From: Halostella pelagica
Lineage (GTDB): Archaea; Halobacteriota; Halobacteria; Halobacteriales; Natronoarchaeaceae
Length of the DNA: 64,000 nucleotides
NCBI GenBank assembly: GCA_005954745.1
Contig: CP040679.1
Coordinates: 124,001 to 188,000 of the forward strand
Direction: 5' to 3'
Shown: in pieces, positions 1 through 7,159 of the stretch
Position numbering within the stretch: position 1 is the first letter of the stretch
Layout: each line of letters begins with the position of its first letter
Notes under the pieces: model-generated
What the model saw: only the letters and a program-made list of their open reading frames with translations
Databases searched by the model: none
What the model was told of the DNA's origin: nothing
Program-made: the position numbers and the translations under genes

Positions 1-628
1 ACCGTACGAGTTCCGGAACACGTACGGGTTCGACCAGCACATCGAGAACTTCGCCGAACTCGTGACCGCCCACGGGATCTTCGACCGTGCGGGGATGGTC
101 CTGCTCGGCGATATCTACGAGAACACGTCGTACGCGCCGTGGAAGCGCGCGCTCACGAAAGTCGAGAAGGAAGAGCAGTTCCACCTGCGCCACGGCGAGA
201 CGTGGATGCGCCGGCTGGCGAACAAGAACGACAAAACCAAAGACAAGCTACAGGAAGCCGTCGACTGGATGTTCCCCATCGGCGTCGAATGGTTCGGCAT
301 GCCCGACGACAAGAAGCGCAACACCGACCAGTTGGACTACCGCATCAAGGGCAAATCCAACGACGAACTCAGACAGGACTGGCTCTCGCGGACGCTTCCG
401 CTGATGGACGAACTCGACCTGGACGTGCCGGCCCACCACGACGAGGAGGCCGACGAGTACGTCCTCGAATACGACCTGCCGATCGCTTTCGACGCTGAGA
501 ACAAGGACTGGCGGATGAACGAGCACATTTCATGGTCGGACGTGCTCGACCGCTGGCGGGACCGCGGCCCCGCCAACGAGAAGTACGTGAACCTCATCCA
601 GTCCGGAAAAGTCGATGTCGGTATCTGA
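1..628 (+). CDS. paaA: phenylacetyl-CoA epoxidase subunit PaaA, 5' partial
   Basis: Catalytic di-iron subunit of ring-1,2-phenylacetyl-CoA epoxidase, which turns phenylacetyl-CoA into its ring epoxide in aerobic CoA-linked phenylacetate degradation. The frame is open from base 2 with no start, so the gene enters from the left and only the last 208 residues are seen. They include an EKEEQFH segment, which fits one half of the ferritin-like di-iron site (E-x2-H type), and the conserved helical C-terminus of PaaA. The genes that follow (paaD-like, paaB, paaC, zinc-ribbon gene) are closely spaced or overlapping on the same strand, so this is one operon. The identification rests on family resemblance plus the syntenic PaaB/C/D partners. 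Confidence 0.93.
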   Translation, partial: PYEFRNTYGFDQHIENFAELVTAHGIFDRAGMVLLGDIYENTSYAPWKRALTKVEKEEQFHLRHGETWMRRLANKNDKTKDKLQEAVDWMFPIGVEWFGMPDDKKRNTDQLDYRIKGKSNDELRQDWLSRTLPLMDELDLDVPAHHDEEADEYVLEYDLPIAFDAENKDWRMNEHISWSDVLDRWRDRGPANEKYVNLIQSGKVDVGI

Positions 629-632
629 TACG

Positions 633-1028
633 ATGGCAACGACAAACCGAAACGTCGACAGTTCGGCCGGACCGCCACGAACCAGCGAATTCATCGAGAA
701 CCGTCGGACGGACTCGACCCCGTTCGAGGAGCGCCTGTGGGACGCGGTCGACGAGATCCCCGACCCGCACATCCCCGTCAGCCTCGTCGAGATGGCGATG
801 GTCTACGACGTCGAGGAGACGGACGGACACGTCGACGTCGAGATGACGTACCCCTGCATGGGATGCCCGGCGTACGACATGATCCAGAACGACGTCCGGA
901 GCTGTCTCCGGGTCATCGAAGGCGTCGAGTCCGTCGACGTCGAGGTCGTCTGGGACCCCGTGTGGTCGAAAGACATGCTCACAGACGAAGTTCGCGAGAA
1001 AATGCGAGAATCCGGGATCGGACTATGA
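633..1028 (+). CDS. paaD: PaaD N-terminal part: DUF59/MIP18 (SufT-like) assembly protein
   Basis: Predicted iron-sulfur or metal assembly factor for the Paa epoxidase. It carries the MIP18/DUF59 signature: the IPDPHIPVSLVEM segment, then the YPCMGCPAYDMI motif with two Cys. Bacterial PaaD has this domain followed by a C-terminal zinc ribbon. Here the protein ends after the DUF59 domain (131 residues) and the ribbon lies separately at 2005-2172. An ATG at 615 in the same frame would add six residues and overlap paaA. The start at 633 leaves a 4 bp gap. The stop overlaps the paaB start by 4 bp (ATGA-type junction), which implies coupled translation. Confidence 0.85.
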   Translation: MATTNRNVDSSAGPPRTSEFIENRRTDSTPFEERLWDAVDEIPDPHIPVSLVEMAMVYDVEETDGHVDVEMTYPCMGCPAYDMIQNDVRSCLRVIEGVESVDVEVVWDPVWSKDMLTDEVREKMRESGIGL

Positions 1029-1246
1029 GCGACACTGAGAAATACGAAGTGTTCGCCCGCAAGAACCAGGGCGACGATACGAAACACGTCGGCAACGTCA
1101 GCGCGAAAAACGGAAGGCTGGCCAAGATGTACGCACACAACACGTTCGACGAAGAGGACTGGGACTACATGGCGGTCGTCAGACAGGGAGACCTCCTCGA
1201 GGTCGAACACGGATCCCCCAGAACCACGGTGACCACCGATGAGTGA
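1025..1246 (+). CDS. paaB: phenylacetyl-CoA epoxidase subunit PaaB
   Basis: Small structural subunit of the epoxidase, proposed in the family to bridge the PaaA-PaaC core. The 73-residue product starts MSDTEKYEVFARK and has the PaaB-like stretch HVGNVSAKNGRLAKMYA, followed by the YMAVVRQGD strand. It is somewhat shorter than enterobacterial PaaB (about 95 residues). The start overlaps the paaD stop by 4 bp and the stop overlaps the paaC start by 8 bp, so the order A-D-B-C is tightly coupled. Its position and the pattern of conserved residues make the call firm even though the protein is small. Confidence 0.88.
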   Translation: MSDTEKYEVFARKNQGDDTKHVGNVSAKNGRLAKMYAHNTFDEEDWDYMAVVRQGDLLEVEHGSPRTTVTTDE

Positions 1247-2000
1247 CTGGCCAGATGAGGCGGTCGAGTACGTTCAGGCGATCGCGGACACGAAGCTCGT
1301 CCTCGGCCACCGGAACGCCCAGTGGAGCCTGGCCGGGCCGTCGCTGGAGGACGACATCGGCGGGTCCAGCGCCGCCCAGGAGGAAGTCGGCCACGTCCGA
1401 CAGTTGTTCCGCATGCTCCAGCAACAGGGACGGGACGACGACTGGCTCCAGGGCGACCGCGATCCGACGGAGTTCAACAACGTCTCCGCGCTCGACGTGA
1501 TAGACGGCGAGTGGCCCGAGTACGTGGCGACGATAGCGCCCGCTGACCGGGCCGCGTGGTATCTCCTCGATGCGATCGACCGGAACGACATGGACGGGAT
1601 GATCACGAAGATCGGGGAGGAAGAGTACTTCCATCTGGAGTATCACGACGCCAGACTGGAGACGCTGGCGGAGGAGTACCCCAGCAGGATCCAGGAGACG
1701 CTCGAAGAGACGCTTCCGCAGACGATGGCGTTTATCGGCCCGTCTACGTACGACGACGACGCCGACCCGCTGCTTGACGCCGGGTTCACCGACACCTCGA
1801 TAGCGTCTATCAGAGACTCGTTCGCCGACCATTACCGGGAACTGTTCGACGACACGCCGGTGTCGCTCGACGGCGTCGACTGGACGGTCCCCGACCCGGA
1901 CGACTGGGACGAAACCCGCCGTCGAGTCGGGTCGGGCGGCATCAGCGATGAGGACATCCGTCAGCTCACCGGCGAAGAGAACGCGATGTTCGCGAGGTGA
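1239..2000 (+). CDS. paaC: phenylacetyl-CoA epoxidase subunit PaaC
   Basis: Ferritin-like structural partner of PaaA; PaaA and PaaC form the heteromeric core of the phenylacetyl-CoA epoxidase. The 253 residues match the family length. Visible PaaC features are the N-terminal helix with LVLGHRNAQWSLAGPSLEDD, the AQEEVGH segment and a later KIGEEEYFHLEYHDARL helix. The last resembles a ferritin-like metal-site helix, although PaaC is regarded as non-catalytic in bacteria. It overlaps paaB by 8 bp and is followed 4 bp later by the zinc-ribbon gene. No paaE reductase gene follows within the cluster, so the electron donor must be encoded elsewhere or be a general ferredoxin. Confidence 0.92.
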   Translation: MSDWPDEAVEYVQAIADTKLVLGHRNAQWSLAGPSLEDDIGGSSAAQEEVGHVRQLFRMLQQQGRDDDWLQGDRDPTEFNNVSALDVIDGEWPEYVATIAPADRAAWYLLDAIDRNDMDGMITKIGEEEYFHLEYHDARLETLAEEYPSRIQETLEETLPQTMAFIGPSTYDDDADPLLDAGFTDTSIASIRDSFADHYRELFDDTPVSLDGVDWTVPDPDDWDETRRRVGSGGISDEDIRQLTGEENAMFAR

Positions 2001-2004
2001 CACC

Positions 2005-2172
2005 GTGACTGACTCGGGAGAGCCGACGGTCGAGTGTCCGCACTGCGGTTCACAGGACGCTGAGCAGGAGTCCGCATTCGGGAGCGAGGTGTCCAAATCG
2101 CAGTACTACTGCAACGGCTGTCACACGGTCTTCGAGCGGATCAAGTGGGAAGGGAAGCAGCCGGACGAGTAG
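2005..2172 (+). CDS. detached PaaD C-terminal zinc ribbon, 55 aa
   Basis: A 55-residue protein starting at a GTG 4 bp after paaC. It has two CxxC pairs, CPHCGS near residue 11 and CNGC near residue 37, followed by a VFERIKW tail. This is the pattern of the C-terminal zinc ribbon of bacterial PaaD (CPxCGS ... YxCxxC ... F..fK). With the DUF59 part encoded as a separate gene before paaB, PaaD appears to be split in this organism, and the ribbon is last in the operon. A function as the second half of the PaaD assembly factor is inferred from motif order and neighbourhood. Confidence 0.78.
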   Translation: MTDSGEPTVECPHCGSQDAEQESAFGSEVSKSQYYCNGCHTVFERIKWEGKQPDE

Positions 2173-2264
2173 CGAAACGGTGGCGCTCCGGGGGTCCCGG
2201 AATCAGCGGATAGCGCCGCTTAAACTGTCTTTCTATGGACCTCAGCACATATTCTGAGGGAAAA

Positions 2265-2274
2265 TTACTTATAG
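2265..2274 (+). promoter_or_regulatory. TATA box for the enoyl-CoA hydratase gene
   Basis: The AT-rich TTACTTATAG element is centred about 28 bp before the ATG at 2298, the spacing expected for an archaeal promoter driving a leaderless transcript. This decides against the upstream in-frame ATG at 2235, which would lie before the promoter. Confidence 0.6.
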
Positions 2275-2297
2275 ACGGATGGTATTGCACTGTGTGT

Positions 2298-3140
2298 ATG
2301 CAATCGTTTAGTGAGCTTGATCTGGAATATTTCCAGACAGAGCTGGAGGACAACGTGGGAACCATCCGACTCAACCGACCGCCGGCGAACGCGCACAACA
2401 TCGACGTGCTCCTGGAGCTCCAGCGGGCCGTCGAGACCGTTCGCTTCGACGAGGAGGTTCGCGCCTGCCTGTTCGGCAGCGCGAACGAGAAGTTCTTCTC
2501 GACCGGCTTCGACATCCAGGCGCTACAGGACGAGTCCGGCAAGCAGGTCGGCTACGCCAGCCAGACGAGCAAGGAGGTCATCATGAAGATGCGCACGACA
2601 GACACCATCTTCATCGCGATGATCGACGGCCACTGCATGGGCGGCGGCCTCGAACTGGCGCTAGCCTGTGACTTCCGATACGCGGGCAACGACGACGACT
2701 ACAACGTCGGTATGCCGGAGATACACCTCGGACTCATCGCCGGCGAGGCCGGGACGCAGTTGCTCCCGCGGTACATCGACCGCTCGACCGCCCTCGAAAT
2801 GATGATCACGGGCGAGACTGTCACGCCCGAGGAAGCCGTCGAGCGCGGGATCTTCGACGAGGTTCACCCGCCGGACGAGGTCGAGGACGAGGCGTTCGAG
2901 TTCGCACGGCAGATCACCGAAAAATCGCACCTGGCCGTCGGGAACAACAAACTGGCCGTCAACGAGGGGCTCGAAATGCCGCTGTCGGACGCGCTCGCTC
3001 ACGAGCGCGAGCTCCAGAACCGACTGCTCGGGTCGGACGTTGCAAAGGAAGGCGTCGACGCGTACCTCGGCGACCACCAGCCGGACTTCAAGGCCGTCGA
3101 ACTCGGCGACAAAGAACCCGGCGCTCCGGACGACGACTAG
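2298..3140 (+). CDS. enoyl-CoA hydratase/isomerase family protein (crotonase)
   Basis: Crotonase-fold enzyme, probably hydrating or isomerising an enoyl-CoA intermediate of phenylacetate or fatty-acid breakdown. The 280-residue product (start chosen from the TATA box) shows the family landmarks: FFSTGFDIQAL and DGHCMGGGLELALACDF, which form the oxyanion hole, then GMPEIHLGLIAGEAGTQLLPR with the conserved Glu of the second catalytic position. The residue corresponding to the first catalytic Glu of classical hydratases seems to be Asn/Asp (RYAGNDDD), so it could be an isomerase-type member. It lies directly after the paa cluster but has its own promoter. Its end overlaps the convergent acyl-CoA dehydrogenase gene by 4 bp. 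Confidence 0.85.
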   Translation: MQSFSELDLEYFQTELEDNVGTIRLNRPPANAHNIDVLLELQRAVETVRFDEEVRACLFGSANEKFFSTGFDIQALQDESGKQVGYASQTSKEVIMKMRTTDTIFIAMIDGHCMGGGLELALACDFRYAGNDDDYNVGMPEIHLGLIAGEAGTQLLPRYIDRSTALEMMITGETVTPEEAVERGIFDEVHPPDEVEDEAFEFARQITEKSHLAVGNNKLAVNEGLEMPLSDALAHERELQNRLLGSDVAKEGVDAYLGDHQPDFKAVELGDKEPGAPDDD

Positions 3141-4291
3141 AGGTTCAGCGCTTCCGACGCGGCTGTTGTTTTCTGTATCTCGGTCGTTCCGCCGATGATA
3201 CTCAGTATCTTCGCGTCCCTGTAGTACCGTTCGAGCGGCAGGTCCTTGCTGTACCCCTTGCCGCCGTGGACCTGCATCGCGTTCCGGGTGACGAACTCCG
3301 CAGCGTCGCTCGCGACGTACTTCGCCTTGCTCGACTTCCGGGTGTCCCCGTTTCCGTCGGCGATAGCCTTCGCGGAGTCGTAGACGAGATGGCGCGCGCC
3401 GTCTAGCTGGGCGTCCATTTCGGCGACGAGTACCTGGACGGCCTGATACTCGCCGACCGGTTGCCCGCCCTGCTCGCGGTCGCCCGCGTAGTCGATCGCG
3501 TCGTCGAACGCGGCGGTCGCTAACCCCGTCCCGATGGCCCCCAGTCCAGTCCGGGCCATGTCGATGGTTCCCATCGCGATGCGGAACCCGTGTCCGACAT
3601 CGCCGAGCAGCGCCGACTCGTCGACTCGGACGTCGTCGAGCGTCGAGTCCCCGGTCACGTGGCCGCGCATGCCCATGAACTCCGTCCGGTCGAAAGTGAA
3701 CCCCTCCCGTTCATCGACGCCGGGCATCAGGAACACGCTCACGCCGTGACTGTCCTCCGGGGCGGGCCGCCTGCGTGCCACGACGAGATGAACGTCCGCG
3801 ACGCCGGCGTTCGTGCCGAAGGACTTCTCGCCGTTTAGCAGGTAGCCGTCGTCGTCCGCATCGGCGACGGTCACGAGTTCGCTCGGGGAACTACCGGCAC
3901 CAGGTTCGGTCAGCAGCATCGCGCCGGTCATCTCACCCCGCGCCATGGGCTCAAGATACCGCTCTTTCTGTTCCTCGCTGCCGAAGTTCGCGATAGGGAG
4001 CGCGGCGAACGTGTGGCCCTGAATCGTCTCCGCGACGGCACCGGAGGCCTGTGCGATCTGCTCGACCGCCAAACAGTACGAGAGGAAGTCGGAGCCCTCG
4101 CCGCTGTACTCCTCGGGCAGTAGGATCCCGAGCAGCCCCCTGTCACCCGCTTTCTCGACAACGTCTCGGGGGAACTCGTCAGTTCGTTCGATGTCTTCGG
4201 CGTTCGGTTCGACGACTTCGGACGCGAAGGTCGCAGCCCGGTCACGGAACTCGCGGTGCTCGTCGGAGAGCACGCTCTCGATGAGACTCAT
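3137..4291 (-). CDS. acyl-CoA dehydrogenase family protein
   Basis: FAD-dependent acyl-CoA dehydrogenase fold, 384 residues, full family length. The N-terminal helical domain includes GLLGILLPEEYSGEGSDFL. The middle beta domain contains LLTEPGAGSSPSE and NGEKSFGTNAGVADVHLV. The C-terminal helical domain has MQVHGGKGYSKDLPLERYYRDAKI. The usual catalytic Glu in the C-terminal YEG motif reads IGG here, and the alternative helix-G Glu of isovaleryl/long-chain enzymes also looks absent (TIDMARTG), so activity or substrate class is uncertain. It is followed on the same strand by an aldehyde dehydrogenase gene. Confidence 0.85.
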   Translation of the reverse strand: MSLIESVLSDEHREFRDRAATFASEVVEPNAEDIERTDEFPRDVVEKAGDRGLLGILLPEEYSGEGSDFLSYCLAVEQIAQASGAVAETIQGHTFAALPIANFGSEEQKERYLEPMARGEMTGAMLLTEPGAGSSPSELVTVADADDDGYLLNGEKSFGTNAGVADVHLVVARRRPAPEDSHGVSVFLMPGVDEREGFTFDRTEFMGMRGHVTGDSTLDDVRVDESALLGDVGHGFRIAMGTIDMARTGLGAIGTGLATAAFDDAIDYAGDREQGGQPVGEYQAVQVLVAEMDAQLDGARHLVYDSAKAIADGNGDTRKSSKAKYVASDAAEFVTRNAMQVHGGKGYSKDLPLERYYRDAKILSIIGGTTEIQKTTAASEALNL

Positions 4292-4402
4292 ACACTGCTA
4301 CACGCGGGGCACGACACCATAAAAGTTCTCAGGGGGCGGAAACGCTGACGAACTTATCCCCAGTAACGTTACCGACGCGAGGCGAGAGGCGGCTCCGAGA
4401 CG

Positions 4403-5854
4403 TTACTCCAGGTTGACGTTCACGTTTTTCGTCTGGGTGTACTCGTGGAGCGCCTCGGTCCCCTGCTCGCGGCCGTAGCCGCTCTCCTTGAAGCCGCCGA
4501 AAGGAGTCTGAGGCTGCGTGACGGGATATTCGTTGACGCTGACCATGCCGTAGTCCAGATACTCGGCGACCGTGTGGGCCGTTTTGAGGTCGGAGGTCCA
4601 CACGCCGGCCATCAGTCCGTACGGGGAGTCGTTGGCGATCTCGATCGCCTCCTCCCGGTCGGAGAAACTGATCACCGAGAGTACGGGTCCGAATATCTCC
4701 TCCTGCGCGATAGTCATGTCGTTCGTCACGTCCGTAAACACCGTCGGCTCGACGAAGTATCCGGCGTCCTTGTCCTCGGGGACGCCGCCACCGGTGGCGA
4801 CGGTTGCTCCCTCCTCCTTCCCGGTCTCGATGTAGTCGAGGACCTCCTGTTGCTGGCTCTCGCTCACGGTCGGCCCCATCTGGCCGTCGTCGTCGATGCC
4901 GCTTCCCAGCGGCGTCGACTCCGCTCGCTGGACGACGCGGTCGACGACCTCGTCGTGGACCGACTCGTGAACGACCAGACGCGACCCGGCCCAGCACATC
5001 TGGCCGGCATTCATGAAGATTCCGTAGTGACAGCCGGCGGCCGCCGCGTCGAGGTCGGCGTCGGGGAAGATGACGTTCGGCCCCTTCCCGCCGAGTTCGA
5101 GCGTGACGCCAGTGACGTTCTCCGATGCTCGCTCCATGACGCCCTTGCCAACGCCCGTGCTGCCGGTGAAGGCTACGTGGTCGACGTCCGGGTGTTCGGC
5201 GAGTCGGTTTCCGGCAGTGCTGCCGCGGCCGGGGACGACGTTCAAGACGCCCTCGGGGAGACCCGCCTCCTCCGCGGCCACGGCGTAGTACAGCGCCGAA
5301 AGCGGCGTCGTACTGGAGGGTTTCAGCACCGCCGTGTTACCACAGGCGAGCGCCGGCGCGAGGCTCCGGCCCGCGAGCTGGAACGGGTAGTTCCACGGGA
5401 TCACGTGTCCGGTAACGCCGACCGGCTCGCGAACGGTGTAGTTTAGTCGGTCGCCGGGAACGGGGACCTCGTCGCCCTGGATCTTGTCGGTCCAGCCGGC
5501 GTAGTACCGGAACGTTTCGATGACCATGTCGATGTCGAGCGACGCCTCGAACGGCGTCTTTCCGTTGTCGTGGGACTCGACGTTTACGATCTCGTCCTTT
5601 CGCTCCTCGATGGCGTCGGCCATCGCGTGCAGATGCTGGCCGCGCTCGCGAGGTCCGAGCGACCGCCACTCCCCGTCGCGGTCGGCGGCCTCGTACGCCG
5701 CTGCGACGGCGCGGTCCACGTCCGCTTCGGCCGCCTCCGCGACATCGGCGTACGGCTCTTCCGTGGCCGGATCCTCGGTGACGAACGTCTCGCCGCTCTC
5801 CGCGGCGGTCCACTCTCCGTCGATATACAGGGTCGTCGGACCGGAGTAACTCAT
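4403..5854 (-). CDS. aldehyde dehydrogenase family protein
   Basis: NAD(P)-dependent aldehyde dehydrogenase of 483 residues from an ATG at 5854. An upstream in-frame ATG at 5896 is less likely because the MSYSGPTTLYIDGEW start matches the usual N-terminus. It contains the PWNYPFQLAGRSLAPALACGN cofactor region, FTGSTGVG, the general-base Glu in VTLELGGKGPNVIFP and the nucleophile Cys in NAGQMCWAGSR. The sequence resembles betaine/aromatic aldehyde dehydrogenases, but the substrate cannot be fixed. It may feed phenylacetate or another aromatic acid into the neighbouring CoA pathway. It is transcribed divergently from the thiolase gene at 5990. Confidence 0.88.
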   Translation of the reverse strand: MSYSGPTTLYIDGEWTAAESGETFVTEDPATEEPYADVAEAAEADVDRAVAAAYEAADRDGEWRSLGPRERGQHLHAMADAIEERKDEIVNVESHDNGKTPFEASLDIDMVIETFRYYAGWTDKIQGDEVPVPGDRLNYTVREPVGVTGHVIPWNYPFQLAGRSLAPALACGNTAVLKPSSTTPLSALYYAVAAEEAGLPEGVLNVVPGRGSTAGNRLAEHPDVDHVAFTGSTGVGKGVMERASENVTGVTLELGGKGPNVIFPDADLDAAAAGCHYGIFMNAGQMCWAGSRLVVHESVHDEVVDRVVQRAESTPLGSGIDDDGQMGPTVSESQQQEVLDYIETGKEEGATVATGGGVPEDKDAGYFVEPTVFTDVTNDMTIAQEEIFGPVLSVISFSDREEAIEIANDSPYGLMAGVWTSDLKTAHTVAEYLDYGMVSVNEYPVTQPQTPFGGFKESGYGREQGTEALHEYTQTKNVNVNLE

Positions 5855-5989
5855 ACACGCGAGGGTACTGTTTGAGACAACAAAAGTGTACGGCATCCGG
5901 TTCCGAAAAGAGCGCGAAACCCCAGCACTCCATCCCGTCCAGGCGGCGGTACCTACAACCTTTAGTTTCGCCGGTGATTACACCGACGC

Positions 5990-7159
5990 ATGCGAGACGC
6001 ATATGTGATGGGAGCCGGCCAATCTCCGTTCGGCTCCTTCCCAGAGGAGACGTACCTGACGCTGTTCGACGAGGCGTTCGATTCCGCACTCGACAGCGTC
6101 GAGGGGGACTTCTCCCCGGACATGATAGAGGAGGCGTACCTGGGAACGCTCGGCGTCGGCGGCCGTCAGTTGGGCCTCTCCGGGCCGGCGGTGACCGAAC
6201 ACGTCGGCCTCCACGGCATTCCCACGACGCGGGTCGAGAACGCCTGTGCCGCGAGCGGCTACGCCTTCCGGCAGGCGGTCACCGCCGTTCGGTCAGGCAT
6301 GGTCGACGTCGCCCTCGCGGGCGGGTACGAGGTGATGACCGACGCGAGTTCCGACCACACGCGCTGGTGGTTGGGCGTCAGCGGCCAGACCGAATGGGAA
6401 CGGACCAGCGGCACGACGTTCGCCGGAGTGTACGCCCAGATGGCAAGCGCACACATGGAGCAGTACGACACGACCGTCGAGGACCTGAGCCGCGTCGCGG
6501 TGAAAAACCACGGCAACGGCGCGCAGAACCCGAAGGCCCACCTCGGCTTCGAGTGCTCGCTCGACGACGCCGTCTCCGCGCCGCCGGTCGCGGACCCGCT
6601 CAACCTCTATCACTGCTGTCCGACGACTGACGGCGCGAGCGCCGTGGTCGTCGCCAGTGAAGACGTCGCAAAGGAGTACGACGACGCGCCGGTCCGTGTC
6701 GCCGGGACGGGCGCGTCCAGCGGCAAGGTCGGCCTCTTCCAGCGGGAGTCGCTGACGAGTATCCCCGCGAGCGTCCGCGCCGGCGAGGACGCGTACGAGG
6801 CAGCCGGTATCGGCCCGGAGGACCTGGATTTCGCGGAGGTCCACGACTGTTTCGCTATCGCTGAACTGCTCGCATACGAGGACCTCGGTTTTTGCGACCG
6901 CGGCGAAGCGGGGCGACTCCTCCGTGAAGGGGTCACGGACCCCGACGGCGAACTGCCGACGAACACGAGCGGCGGCCTGAAATCGAAAGGACACCCGATC
7001 GGCGCGACGGGGACCGGCCAGATCGTCGAGGCGTTCGAGCAGCTACGGGGCGAGGCCCACGTTCAGGTCGACGACCCGCGGTACGGGCTCGCTCACAACG
7101 TCGGCGGGAGCGGGGGCGGCGTCACGGTTCACATCCTCGAACGGGAGGAGGCAGCATGA
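5990..7159 (+). CDS. thiolase family protein (SCP-x/lipid-transfer type)
   Basis: Thiolase-fold protein of 389 residues, related to SCP-x-like acetyl-CoA acyltransferases. The nucleophile Cys sits in VENACAASGYAFRQA. The His of EVHDCFAIAELLAYEDLG and the NTSGGLKSKGHPIGATG motif are intact. The C-terminal loop reads HNVGGSGGG rather than the CxG of classical thiolases, as is usual for SCP-x forms. It overlaps the next gene by 4 bp. In archaea such thiolases work with an HMG-CoA-synthase-like protein and a DUF35 acyl-CoA-binding protein, and here the latter two are fused as the next gene. Confidence 0.88.
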   Translation: MRDAYVMGAGQSPFGSFPEETYLTLFDEAFDSALDSVEGDFSPDMIEEAYLGTLGVGGRQLGLSGPAVTEHVGLHGIPTTRVENACAASGYAFRQAVTAVRSGMVDVALAGGYEVMTDASSDHTRWWLGVSGQTEWERTSGTTFAGVYAQMASAHMEQYDTTVEDLSRVAVKNHGNGAQNPKAHLGFECSLDDAVSAPPVADPLNLYHCCPTTDGASAVVVASEDVAKEYDDAPVRVAGTGASSGKVGLFQRESLTSIPASVRAGEDAYEAAGIGPEDLDFAEVHDCFAIAELLAYEDLGFCDRGEAGRLLREGVTDPDGELPTNTSGGLKSKGHPIGATGTGQIVEAFEQLRGEAHVQVDDPRYGLAHNVGGSGGGVTVHILEREEAA

